In this document: in pieces, positions 54,746 to 63,865 of the stretch
How positions within the stretch are numbered: the stretch's first letter is position 1
Layout: the number at the start of each line of letters is the position of its first letter
Assembly: GCA_963753845.1 (NCBI GenBank)
Contig: CAVWEI010000005.1
Span: forward strand, 85,226 to 149,225
Length of the DNA: 64,000 nucleotides
Direction of reading: 5' to 3'
From: Thiosocius sp963753845
GTDB taxonomy: Bacteria > Pseudomonadota > Gammaproteobacteria > Chromatiales > Chromatiaceae
Position numbers and translations under genes: made by a program
The notes under the pieces: generated by a model
Told to the model about the DNA's origin: nothing
What the model saw: only the letters and a program-made list of their open reading frames with translations
Databases searched by the model: none

Positions 54746-57700
54746 ATGAGATTGTCCCCATTCTGCTTTGTGCTTTTCTGCGTGCTTGGTCTCGCTGCGT
54801 TCCTGTCACCGGCCGTCGCAGAGACAGATGGTGCGCAGAATTACGCTCCCCCCACCCTGGTTACGGCGGAGATCCTTGAATCCAAGATCGCCGAGGTAGA
54901 GGCGACCACCAAAATCCCCGACGAGGTCCGCAGCGGGCTGGTCGAGCTCTATCGCAAGGCGTTGAGCAATCTGCAGACGGCAAGTTCGAACGCAGATGCG
55001 GCGGCGAGCTTCGACCACGCGTTCAACGCCGCACCAGCGCAGATAGCGGCGCTGCAAGACGTCAGCGTTCCGCCATCGCTGGAGACACTCGGAGTGGAGC
55101 TCGCGACGCCCCGCCTGGAGATCGAGCAGGTCCTGCAGAAGGAGCAAGCGGACCTGGCCGCGGTCAGCGCGCGGCGTGCCGATTTCCAACGGCGCCTGAT
55201 CTATAACCAGAACCAGCCGACAGCGATCAGCCGACGTCTCGGGGAGGCGTGGCGGGAGCAGGAGACGGTCGTCGCGGAGCTGAAGTCTCCACCCCTGGCT
55301 GATCAGGGCGCGGATTTCTCACAGGCCAGGCGTTGGAATCTGGAGACCCGATATGTAGCGCTGAGCTCCGAGATAAATATGCTCAACCAGGAGCTTCTCA
55401 GTCAGCCCAGGCGTCTGAAACTGCTCAAGGCAAAACTGGACAAGGTGGATGCGCGCGTTGTCTGGATCGGTACCCGGGTCAAGGCATTGAGTGAGCTGGT
55501 CAACCGCAAGCGTCAGCTCGAGGCGGCGATGACGGTGGTCCAGGCCGAGGCGACACGGCAGGAAACATCCGGCCTGGACCCGCTACTCGATCGACTGGCG
55601 GTGCAGAATGCCGAGCTGACCCGGAGCCTGACCCAGGTCGCGACAGACCTCGACGCGCTCGACCGGGACGAAACGGAGGCCAATCAGCTCGCCAAGCGTG
55701 TTACCGCGGACTACAGGGACATCAAGGGTGCTGTCGAAGCCAGCGGGCTCAGCAGGGGCCTGGGTCAGTTATTGTTCAAACACCGCAAGTCGCTACCCGA
55801 CGCTCAGCTGTATACGCGGCAGGCGCACGACCGCGAGCAACTGATCGCCGAGGTCGGCGTGCGTCGGTTGCGGTATCGCGAAGAGGCCAGGAGCATCGCC
55901 GATCCTGACCGCGCGGTTGTGGAGATGGAGCTGCAGATCAGCGCCGAGAAAATTCCCCTGGTGCGCGAGACGCTGCGCGAGCTGGTGGTCCAGCGTCAGG
56001 CACTGCTGCAGAAGGCGCTGGAGGCCGATGAGTTTTATCTCGGACAGCTGCGTGAACTCGATGCCGCCGAGCGCAAGCTGCTCGGTTCCGTCCGGGCCTT
56101 TGACGCCTTCCTGAGCGAGCATCTGCTCTGGCTGCGGACTGCCGAACCGACCCGGCTCGAAAACCTGATCGTGCTGCCCGATGAGGTGCGGCAATATGTC
56201 GAGCCTGCAATCTGGTCAGATCTTGCCCACCTCCTGTACGGCCAGATTACCCGGTCGCCCGTATTCTGGCTGATCCTCGGCGTCGCCATCTTTCTGCGGT
56301 CGAAACGGCGTTCGATCGTCACCGCAATTGAGCGTACCGCGAAGCATTTGGGCAAGCCGAACAGCGACAGTTTTCTGCATACCGTCCGCGCCCTGGCGTT
56401 GACGCTTCTGGCAGCTGCGCCCTGGCCCCTGCTTCTGGTGGCGATCGGTTTAGAGCTGCGGGTCGCGGCTGCGGCCGACGAAACGTCCTACGCTATCGGC
56501 ATCACGCTGATGAGGGTCGCACTGTTTCTCTACGTACTGCGGATTCTGCATGCGGTCTGCATGCCGCAGGGATTGGCGCTCGCCCATTTTCTCTGGCCGA
56601 AAGCTGCCGTGCGGCTGTTGCGTGTGGAGCTAAATCGGCTGACCTGGGTCTTTGTGCCGTTGCTGCTGTTGGTACGGCTGGCTGTCGACCTGAACCCGGC
56701 GGAGACGGGCGGCACCATCGCGCAACTCGGCTCTCTGTTCGGTTATGCCGCACTGGTGTTCTTTTTCTACCGCGTGTTTCATCCGCGGGGGGCGATCCTG
56801 GTACACCTGCAGACGCATCGGGAGACCGCGCTCCTGGTTCGCACGCATGCGCTCTGGTATCCGCTGCTGTTGCTGATCCCGGTTGGTATGGTGATCCTCG
56901 CGCTGCTCGGGTACATGTACTCGGCCGCCGTCCTCTCCGGCATGCTGGATGACACGCTGTTGATGGCCAGCGGACTGATGATTTTGCAGGGGCTCGTGAT
57001 GCGCTGGTTGCAGCTCGTCCGTCGGCACCTTGCCTACGAAGCTGTCCTCGATCGCCGTCAGGCTTCCATTGAAGCCAGGCAGGCGAGCAAGCCGGTGGCT
57101 GGTGAAGACGGTGGAGCAGTACAGTTCGAGGAGCCGGACGTGGACCTGGTGTCGCTAAGCGACGAGAGTCAGGAACTGGTAAGGATCGCCATGATCGTAA
57201 CCGGCCTGATCGGCCTGTATCTGATCTGGTCCCCAGCAATGCCGGCGCTGCTTATTCTGGAAGATATCAAGCTCTGGCATTACACCGTTACGCTGGATGG
57301 CGAGGAAAAACGTCTGCCGATCAATCTGGCGGATGTGGGCCTTGCGCTGATGTACGCTATTGGCATTGCCGTGCTCGCCAAGCGCCTGCCCGCGGTTTTG
57401 GAAATCATCCTGCTACGACTAGACATGTCATCGGCGAGCCGTTATACGGTGACGACCTTGGTCAACTATGTCGTCATTGCCACGGGCGTCCTGCTTATAC
57501 TCAGCACCATCGGGCTGCAGTGGTCCAAGCTGCAGTGGCTGGTGGCGGCCATGGGTGTGGGTATTGGTTTCGGACTGCAGGAGATCGTCGCCAATTTTAT
57601 CAGCGGCCTGATCATCCTTTTCGAGCGTCCCATTCGGGTGGGCGATTATGTCTCAGTCGGTGAGACCGACGGCGTGGTGACCAAGATCCGCATCCGTGCG

Positions 57701-58165
57701 ACCACGGTCCTCAACATGGATCGCAAGGAACTGCTGGTCCCCAACAAGGAGTTCATTACCGGTCACCTGCTGAACTGGTCCCTGTCCGACCAGACGACGC
57801 GCGTACTGCTCTCGGTGGGGATCGCCTATGGTTCCGATGTCCGCGAGGCGATGCGCCTGCTGGAGGAGGTCGCCATCGAACACGAAGATGTGCTCGATGA
57901 GCCTGCACCCTCGGTGATCTTCCAGGCCTTTGGCGACAACGCCCTTACACTGGTGTTGCGCTGTGTGGTCGACTCGATCAACAATCGCCACACGACCATC
58001 AGTGACCTGAACCTGGCCATCGACGAGAGATTCAGCCTTGCGGGCATTGTCATTGCCTTCCCCCAACGCGATCTGCATCTGGACATGAAGGCGCCGCTTC
58101 AAATCAGCATTGCCGATGAACGCCAGGACCCGGCAGGGGAGCTGAAACACACGCCGAAGGGGTAA
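54746..58165 (+). CDS. Large MscK/KefA-type mechanosensitive channel
   Basis: About 1139 residues. A signal peptide (FVLGLAAF... region ending SPAVA) leads to a long periplasmic coiled-coil domain (MscS_porin type, to about residue 480), then a multi-helix MscS_TM region. The C-terminal MscS core has LVAAMGVGIGFGLQEIVANF, ERPIRVGDYVSVGETDGVV and VPNKEFITGHLLNWSLSD. Length and domain order match E. coli MscK (1120). ATG 54746 is chosen; GTG 54734 has a better-spaced GAAGG. Confidence 0.92.
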   Translation: MRLSPFCFVLFCVLGLAAFLSPAVAETDGAQNYAPPTLVTAEILESKIAEVEATTKIPDEVRSGLVELYRKALSNLQTASSNADAAASFDHAFNAAPAQIAALQDVSVPPSLETLGVELATPRLEIEQVLQKEQADLAAVSARRADFQRRLIYNQNQPTAISRRLGEAWREQETVVAELKSPPLADQGADFSQARRWNLETRYVALSSEINMLNQELLSQPRRLKLLKAKLDKVDARVVWIGTRVKALSELVNRKRQLEAAMTVVQAEATRQETSGLDPLLDRLAVQNAELTRSLTQVATDLDALDRDETEANQLAKRVTADYRDIKGAVEASGLSRGLGQLLFKHRKSLPDAQLYTRQAHDREQLIAEVGVRRLRYREEARSIADPDRAVVEMELQISAEKIPLVRETLRELVVQRQALLQKALEADEFYLGQLRELDAAERKLLGSVRAFDAFLSEHLLWLRTAEPTRLENLIVLPDEVRQYVEPAIWSDLAHLLYGQITRSPVFWLILGVAIFLRSKRRSIVTAIERTAKHLGKPNSDSFLHTVRALALTLLAAAPWPLLLVAIGLELRVAAAADETSYAIGITLMRVALFLYVLRILHAVCMPQGLALAHFLWPKAAVRLLRVELNRLTWVFVPLLLLVRLAVDLNPAETGGTIAQLGSLFGYAALVFFFYRVFHPRGAILVHLQTHRETALLVRTHALWYPLLLLIPVGMVILALLGYMYSAAVLSGMLDDTLLMASGLMILQGLVMRWLQLVRRHLAYEAVLDRRQASIEARQASKPVAGEDGGAVQFEEPDVDLVSLSDESQELVRIAMIVTGLIGLYLIWSPAMPALLILEDIKLWHYTVTLDGEEKRLPINLADVGLALMYAIGIAVLAKRLPAVLEIILLRLDMSSASRYTVTTLVNYVVIATGVLLILSTIGLQWSKLQWLVAAMGVGIGFGLQEIVANFISGLIILFERPIRVGDYVSVGETDGVVTKIRIRATTVLNMDRKELLVPNKEFITGHLLNWSLSDQTTRVLLSVGIAYGSDVREAMRLLEEVAIEHEDVLDEPAPSVIFQAFGDNALTLVLRCVVDSINNRHTTISDLNLAIDERFSLAGIVIAFPQRDLHLDMKAPLQISIADERQDPAGELKHTPKG

Positions 58166-58214
58166 GGGTGGGAGGTCGGCGATCGTATAACCACTCCCCG
58201 CATGCACCCCTGTT
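58166..58214. other. Short spacer after the MscK-like gene
   Basis: No feature recognised. The non-coding accessory stretch continues after the reverse-transcriptase fragment, from 58398. Confidence 0.4.
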
Positions 58215-58397
58215 GTCGACGCTGGTGTCTATCGCCTGCGTCCTGCCGCGGATCGCTCCCTGCTCAACTACCTATGGCAGGCAGTCCACCGTACGGTGGT
58301 GGACGGCGGGTTGTATCGGGAGATTGACCGCGGCATATCGCGCGGTTGTCCGCTTGGCTCGGTGCCCTGTACCTACGCGGACTGGATCAGCGATTAG
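58215..58397 (+). pseudogene. Reverse-transcriptase fragment
   Basis: The frame at 58230 encodes RLRPAADRSLLNYLWQAVHR and then TVVDGGLYREIDRGISRGCP, resembling the palm region of bacterial reverse transcriptases of the GISxGCPLSPLxGALYL type. After GCPL one frame ends at 58397, but the neighbouring frame continues with GALYLRGLDQRL, so a frameshift falls inside the motif. N- and C-terminal parts are missing. The RT class is uncertain. Confidence 0.5.
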
Positions 58398-59032
58398 GCT
58401 GTTGATTTGCACGCCGGAATGAGCCAGCTTTGCATTTGTGCGTTAACCACCTCCGCCCATGCGTTTCTTCAAGGTTTCAAACGAATAGAAGTTCGCGGTC
58501 GGGTCGAGGTTAATTGCAAAGGTGGGTCAATATCGGATGCAATTCAGCAGCGGAGACGTTCCCTTGAGGTAAAACGCCGCCACATCATCGTCGAAAGTGC
58601 AACGTTTATTACCTTACGCGGACGCCGGGCTTCTCACCCCATCAGTATTCGCACCAGTACTGCGCCATGCTTTCCGCTAACGATGAAATTCGCAGCGCTC
58701 GCACTCTCTCGCCAAACGCCCGCCCACTCAGTCCGGATTTTCGGACGGGATCGCTAGAGACGCCGCCCGCTGAGGTTCTCGGCCTGTGTCCGGTGATGAG
58801 CCCATCGCGGTCGCGGGCAGCTAGGAGCGGCAATGACGGCGTTGGCCGAGTAGTGTGAATTGGCCTTCCGGCAGCTTCCGAAGTACAGGAGTCGTCCGGA
58901 TGACTGCACCCAAGGGTTGGCGACCGGCCGCAGTTGGCCGACTCCGGCTGTTCCCAGTTTTCTCCGAAAGCCGCCAGTGGATAGATGAAGGTTCGGCGAG
59001 GGTCAGCTATGCGGGACCTATCCCCAAAGACA
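58398..59032. other. Degraded accessory DNA left of the IS
   Basis: About 630 bp with no convincing gene; possible remains of older insertions. GTCCG-GATTTT-CGGAC at 58731-58746 is a small hairpin. Nothing else supportable is seen. Confidence 0.5.
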
Positions 59033-59045
59033 GCAACCGGCCGAG

Positions 59046-60720
59046 GCTGTGTGAAAACGTGGTGGCCGATATACTTACGCTGTAGTTTTTGCGTGAGGTG
59101 GTCATGAAGCGTTTCATCGAGGGTGCCGACCGAGATCAGAGCACATTATTTCCCGAACGGCTTGATGACTTCATCGCAGAAAACAATCCGGTCCGAGTCG
59201 TTGAGGCGTTCGTTGAGGCCCTGGATCTCAGTGCGCTGGGCTTTGCGAGCGTCAATCCGCATGCGACTGGCCGTCCAGCCTATCACCCCTCGGTATTGTT
59301 GAAGCTGTATATCTATGGCTATCTGAATCGTATCAATTCAAGTCGACGTCTCGAGCGCGAGACGCAGCGCAACGTCGAGTTGATGTGGCTGATTGAGCGA
59401 CTGTCGCCAGACTTCAAGACGATTGCTGATTTTCGCAAGGACAATGGCAAAGCGATCCGCGGTGTGTGTCGTGAGTTCGTCATGTTGTGTCGGCGCCTCG
59501 ACCTGTTTACTGAGGCCATCGTTGCGATTGATGGCAGCAAGTTCAAGGCAGTCAACAACCGCGACAAGAACTTCACGCCGGCGAAAATGAAGCGGCGCCT
59601 GGAGCAGATCGACAAAAGTATCGTGCGTTACCTGGGGCAGCTCGACAGTGCTGACCATGAGGAGCCTTCAATCGCAGCGGCCTCCAGCGAACGGCTCAAT
59701 GAAAAGATCACGGCGCTGAAGGAGGAGATGCAGCGTCTGAAGGCCCTTGAGGCTGAGATGAACGCGGCGCCGGACAAGCAGTTGTCGTTGACAGATCCAG
59801 ATGCACGATCAATGAAGACGCGAGGCAACGGCATCGTCGGTTACAACGTCCAGACCGCCGTAGACGCTGAGCATCACCTTATCGTTGCCCACGACGTCAT
59901 CAATACCGGTAGTGACCGCCATCAGCTTGCCACGATGGCAAAGCAGGCTCATCAGGCAATGGGGGTTGAGAAGCTGACTGCCGTCGCTGATCGTGGCTAT
60001 TACAAAAGCGATGAGATTCTCGCCTGCAAGCAGGCTGGCATCACTCCTATGCTGCCGAGACCGCAAACTTCGGACAGACGTTTGAAAGGGTTATTTGGCC
60101 GGGATCGCTTCCACTATCAGCCTGACAGCAACACTTATTGCTGCCCAGCCGGCGAATCCCTGACCTGGCGTTTCAGGAGCGTTGAGGACGGACGCACACT
60201 CGATACCTATTGGAGCTCGGCGTGTCCGCGTTGCCCGATCAAGGCGCAATGCACTCAAGGCGTGCAGCGTCGCATTAAACGCTGGGAGCATGAAGAGGTA
60301 CTCGATGCGATGCAGGCACGTCTCGATGCGCATCCGGAATCGATGCGCGTGCGCCGGCAAACAGCAGAGCACCCATTCGGGACGCTCAAGGCATGGATGG
60401 GCGCCACCCACTTTCTCACCAGGACGCTCCCGCGCGTGCGAACCGAGATGAGTCTGCACGTGCTTGCGTATAACCTGAAGCGAATGATGGCGATCTTGGG
60501 AGCCCAGCCGCTCATGGCGGCATTGAGGGCCTGAAGGCCCGCTATCCTTCGAAAACTGCCGTCCTGGAGCGGTCCTACGAGGGCTTAAGAGCCTTTGCGG
60601 TGACGAGCGAGATCAGATCCGTGCGGTCGGTGGTGACCAGCTAACACCACCTCAGCCGGCGCTGACGATCTTCGCTGGGCTCTTGGCCGCCATCGTGTGG
60701 CCCGAAAGAGTTTTCACACT
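59046..60720. mobile_element. IS1182-family insertion sequence
   Basis: The transposase gene is bracketed by GCTGTGTGAAAAC (59046-59058) and GTTTTCACACTGC (60710-60722), inverted repeats differing at one base. GCAACCGGCCGAG (59033-59045) and GCAACCGGCCAAG (60721-60733) flank it as a probable target duplication, 12 of 13 identical. The exact last base is uncertain by a few bp because flank and terminal repeat share GC. Confidence 0.8.
59104..60534 (+). CDS. IS1182-family transposase
   Basis: A 476-residue DDE transposase: an N-terminal InsH-like domain (VNPHATGRPAYHPSVLLKLYIYGY), a catalytic core with IVAIDGSKFKAVNN (first Asp) and AVADRGYYKSDEI (second Asp), a Cys-rich segment (CPRCPIKAQCTQG) and a C-terminal RRQTAEHPFGTLKAWMG with the Glu. 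Full length with no visible damage, so the element may still be active. ATG 59104 follows GAGGTGG. Confidence 0.94.
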   Translation: MKRFIEGADRDQSTLFPERLDDFIAENNPVRVVEAFVEALDLSALGFASVNPHATGRPAYHPSVLLKLYIYGYLNRINSSRRLERETQRNVELMWLIERLSPDFKTIADFRKDNGKAIRGVCREFVMLCRRLDLFTEAIVAIDGSKFKAVNNRDKNFTPAKMKRRLEQIDKSIVRYLGQLDSADHEEPSIAAASSERLNEKITALKEEMQRLKALEAEMNAAPDKQLSLTDPDARSMKTRGNGIVGYNVQTAVDAEHHLIVAHDVINTGSDRHQLATMAKQAHQAMGVEKLTAVADRGYYKSDEILACKQAGITPMLPRPQTSDRRLKGLFGRDRFHYQPDSNTYCCPAGESLTWRFRSVEDGRTLDTYWSSACPRCPIKAQCTQGVQRRIKRWEHEEVLDAMQARLDAHPESMRVRRQTAEHPFGTLKAWMGATHFLTRTLPRVRTEMSLHVLAYNLKRMMAILGAQPLMAALRA

Positions 60721-61165
60721 GCAACCGGCCAAGAGCGGGCGGCCACCTTTTCTATGGACCGGACACCCAAGGGTCTGCTCCACTCTGATTCCTGCCGGAT
60801 GACCTACTTCGGCAACTCGGCCAAAGCTGCCGGTGGAGATTCGACCCAGCGGCGACTGCAATGGGTTGGCCACTGGACGTAGGCCAAGAAATCTCGCCGA
60901 GCGGCAGTGTCTGATTTCCTGACCGGCAGGACTCGACCCAAGGTATGGACCGTTCTGCGAGCGGCTGCGGGTGAGATTCCCTTGGTCTACTCTCCTCCCA
61001 GAATGCATCACGAGATCAACGACTCGCTTGTGAAATTTCTGGCCATTCGATGCAAGCCGGGGCTGCGCCCCTGGTAAGTCGCAGCGCGGGTCCGATGGGT
61101 CGCGGGTGTGCGCGGCGGCGCACTGGGGGGTTGCAGGCGAGCGCGCGGGCATGACGCTGCGTGGC

Positions 61166-62188
61166 TCAGGCCGCCAGCCGCTGCCTGCGAAACTCTCTCG
61201 GGCTGACGCCGGCCATCTGCCGGAATGCGCGCGAGAAGTGCGATGGATCCGAGAAGCCGACCTCGCAGGCCGCATCGATCACGGTGTTGCGGGGGTCGGC
61301 CAACAGATCGGTGGCAACCTCGAATCGCAGGTGTTTGATCAAGTCTGAGTAGCTGAGATCGGACTGATTCAGCCTGCGCTGCAGCGTGCGTACGCTCATG
61401 CCGGCGAGCTCGGCAGCGAGCTCAACTGTCGGGTAGCCGTCGGCCAGATAGGGGCGAATCGCCGAACGCAATGAACTGGGGAAATCCCAACGGCTCGACG
61501 CCAGTTCGGCAGGCATCGGCCGCGTCTTTGCCGTCTCTCTGCCATCGGGCCAGGCGAGACTGAGGATTTCGGCCGGGACTGTAACGCAGGTCTCACATTG
61601 GCCGACGACCAAGCGGGTCCCCGGGAAGGCCTTCCAGACCGACTGGCCAAAGGCGGGCTGTGATTGAAACGCGACCTGACTGGGGCGCCAGTCGCTGCCT
61701 GCAGCGTGACGAACGATCGCCAGCAGGGACATGATCAACAGCCATTCACTGTACTCATGCTGATCCGGGCCAAGACCCAGCCCCACGGTTCCGTAGATCT
61801 GGGCCTCGCCGCTGATGTGCTCCGTGACATGACAAAGTACGTGGGACTGTTCGCGGCTCACCAGCCTGCAGTAGCTGTTCAACGCCTCGCTCAGCGTCCT
61901 GGCCTTGTTCAGCTCCCGGCGCACGGCTGCGTCGAAGTCACTCACCTTGAGTTGCGCGCCGGCCAGGCAACCGAAATCCTCGATGTTGTGCTTCTGCACC
62001 GTCGAGGTGATGAAGTCGAAGGTTGGAAGGGCGGGGACGTATGCACCGCGACATTTCGGTAACTCGGCGGGCAACCTGGACTGAATCAGCTCGGATGTTA
62101 CATCGTGCCCCAGATCGCGGAAGGCACTGACGACCAGGTCCAGATAGTGGCATCGCAAAAGCGGTACGGTTTCATAAGCGTTACTCAT
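61166..62188 (-). CDS. AraC-family transcriptional regulator (copy B, intact)
   Basis: 340 residues from ATG 62188 (AGGG 8 bases upstream). The N-terminal Arabinose_bd-type ligand domain is followed by two helix-turn-helix motifs: ELAGMSVRTLQRRLNQ and the C-terminal DAACEVGFSDPSHFSRAFRQ with MAGVSPREFRRQRL. It belongs to the OruR/ArgR-like AraC subgroup whose targets are often adjacent. The small-protein gene upstream on the same strand could be a partner or target. Confidence 0.9.
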   Translation of the reverse strand: MSNAYETVPLLRCHYLDLVVSAFRDLGHDVTSELIQSRLPAELPKCRGAYVPALPTFDFITSTVQKHNIEDFGCLAGAQLKVSDFDAAVRRELNKARTLSEALNSYCRLVSREQSHVLCHVTEHISGEAQIYGTVGLGLGPDQHEYSEWLLIMSLLAIVRHAAGSDWRPSQVAFQSQPAFGQSVWKAFPGTRLVVGQCETCVTVPAEILSLAWPDGRETAKTRPMPAELASSRWDFPSSLRSAIRPYLADGYPTVELAAELAGMSVRTLQRRLNQSDLSYSDLIKHLRFEVATDLLADPRNTVIDAACEVGFSDPSHFSRAFRQMAGVSPREFRRQRLAA

Positions 62189-62432
62189 CAAATTGACCCT
62201 GTGTTCGGCATGGATTGTCATGTCTTTCGGCAAACGCAGCGGCCGCCCTTCGAGACTTCCTGCCCGCTGTCGTTGCCTGGATACAGGGTAGAACTGGCCC
62301 CTTCGCGCCACATCACCCGTCGTGGGGGAGAAGTGGGGGAATTGTTTTCTGGGGTTGCGTGCAGGGTCGCCGATCCGGGGACGGCAGGTGGCGCTTGAAA
62401 GAGATTCAGATCGACACGAAATTGATTAATAA

Positions 62433-62705
62433 TCAGCTTTTTATGTTGTTATCTTCATCTGCGATGTAACGGGGTAGCGCGCTCAGGAGTAACAGCGGCA
62501 GGTGCAGTTCATAGATGGTGTTGAGGATCCCGAACAACTCGGCCTGGTCCTGGACCGGCCCGCTCAGGCTCGTCACCTGACCGTACCGACGGTCGTGCCG
62601 GCTGGACATCTGCAGCCCACCCAGGCGACCTTCCCACGGCGCGAGGTCGCCCTGGACATCGATCCGGTAGGTGTTGGGGGAATGCGGAGATGTCTGCTGG
62701 ATCAT
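62433..62705 (-). CDS. Small conserved protein upstream of araC (copy B)
   Basis: 90 residues with the same YRIDVQGDLAPWEGRLGGL and LSGPVQDQAELFGILNTIY core as copy A, and a different tail (ADEDNNIKS) caused by small indels at the 3' end. Function unknown. It lies about 245 bp upstream of the intact regulator on the same strand. Confidence 0.66.
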   Translation of the reverse strand: MIQQTSPHSPNTYRIDVQGDLAPWEGRLGGLQMSSRHDRRYGQVTSLSGPVQDQAELFGILNTIYELHLPLLLLSALPRYIADEDNNIKS

Positions 62706-62906
62706 GATGTGCGCTTTCCCTCCAAACGGGCATTGCCTGACCTGCCAGGGCGCGGTTCAGCCCCCCTGAAACAAGGCTGCCGGGTCTGCGCTGCCGTGCG
62801 GTGACCTGACTTTTCCCTTTTTCAAGTATCTGTCACATCGGCGTAGTGACGCTTCCCCCGTTGTGGGGGTAATGCGGGGCAGCGCGGCGCAATCACATCG
62901 GCAAGG

Positions 62907-62956
62907 CCTAGTGGGCCAAGCGGGAAGTTCGGTAATTCACAGGGCCAGCCCACTAG
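62907..62956. repeat. Remnant of the MITE-like element at the end of copy B
   Basis: The left 36-bp terminal repeat (62907-62942) is followed directly by GGCCAGCCCACTAG, which ends like the right terminal repeat. About 220 bp of the interior seen at 48.3-48.6 kb are missing. Confidence 0.6.
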
Positions 62957-63083
62957 CAGGCGGACTTTCGTCCTGCATTGGCGTGGAATGGCCGGACAGA
63001 AAGCGCTTGACCGGTTTTGATTGGCGGGGAGCCGAGCGGTTGGCAGCTTAGTTGGCTGATACCGCACCGGAACCGAGAGGGAC
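62957..63083. other. Non-coding stretch before truncated araC
   Basis: With 62706-62906, which is the leader of copy B, this makes about 380 bp with no gene. The leader contains a CCCCC-GTTGT-GGGGG hairpin near 62856-62870, present also in copy A. Confidence 0.45.
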
Positions 63084-63497
63084 TTGTCAGACCACAAACC
63101 GGGTGACTCCTTGACGATCAAGAACGACTGTCGATCAGCGATCGAGGCAATGATGCCACGCGGTTATCCCGCTATCGAGCAGGTGGCTGAGCAAATGGGT
63201 AGCAGTGTGCGCACGCTTCAGCGGCGCCTGCTCGATAGCGGGATAACCTATAGCACGCTGGTTGAGCAGGTGCGGCATGATCTGGCGCGTAGAAAACTCG
63301 AAACGACACAGTTGCATGTGGCGGAGGTTGCCAGGGACCTTGGCTTCAAGGATCACAGCAGCTTCAGTCGCGCCTTTTTGCGCTGGACCGGGATGTCGCC
63401 GCGCGCCTACCGCCAGTCGCTGGATCGGACTGGCGGTCACAGTGGTTCGAGCCCCGCGCGCAATCGCTCAGTCACACGATCGCGTCATGGCTCGTGA
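63084..63497 (+). pseudogene. AraC-family HTH domain without ligand-binding domain
   Basis: 137 residues from a TTG. Only the DNA-binding half of an AraC regulator is present: RGYPAIEQVAEQMGSSVRTL plus QRRL, then VAEVARDLGFKDHSSFSRAF and TGMSPRAYRQSL. The usual N-terminal 200 residues are missing, so it is probably a 5'-truncated gene, although a free-standing HTH protein is possible. A perfect 22-bp inverted repeat lies inside it. Confidence 0.6.
63162..63248. repeat. Perfect 22-bp inverted repeat inside araC fragment
   Basis: 63162-63183 (starting GGTTATCCCGC, ending GAGCAGG) is the exact reverse complement of 63227-63248, with a 43-bp spacer. Because of it, both strands encode GYPAIEQ and LLDSGIT. 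Confidence 0.93.
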
Positions 63498-63546
63498 TGA
63501 AAAAAATATTCAACTGCGGTGGCCCTGCCATGTAGATCGCCGCCCC

Positions 63547-63627
63547 ATGATTGGACTGGCCTGTCTGTTCCTCGCCGGCTGTGCGTCGATCGGACCGCCG
63601 AGTGTTCCGAAGGACCGGTTCGACTGA
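63547..63627 (+). pseudogene. Truncated lipoprotein N-terminus
   Basis: ATG 63547 encodes MIGLACLFLAGC (lipobox LAGC) and ASIGPPSVPKDRFD, then a stop. The segment looks like the start of a longer lipoprotein family beginning GPPxVPxDRFDY. The gene ends after 26 codons and unrelated sequence follows. The rest of 63498-63865 holds no supportable gene. Confidence 0.45.
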
Positions 63628-63865
63628 TCGGGACGATCGGCCCCTTCCTCGGCAACGATCTGCTGAAACCGCGCCAGGCGGACATGTTTGAGTAAGGGTT
63701 GCTGGCACGCCCTCAAGAGCCGATTTTTCCGGGCAGCGTGGATCTCCGGGATTGGCACGAATTGGCCAGATCTCACCTCGCGTCGCGTCCACTATCTCCC
63801 CATACAGACGACACAAGTACGTCTTGAGCTTTGTCGTATCGATTAACCCTATCGGGAGATGACTG

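Larger units (their letters stand above)
60816..62942. repeat. Long direct repeat, copy B
   Basis: The partner of 46206-48333. The boundary starts at CTCGGCCAAAG and ends within the left terminal repeat of a MITE-like remnant. Its first 350 bp (60816-61165) are non-coding, downstream of the regulator gene. Copy B keeps the intact regulator. Confidence 0.92.
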
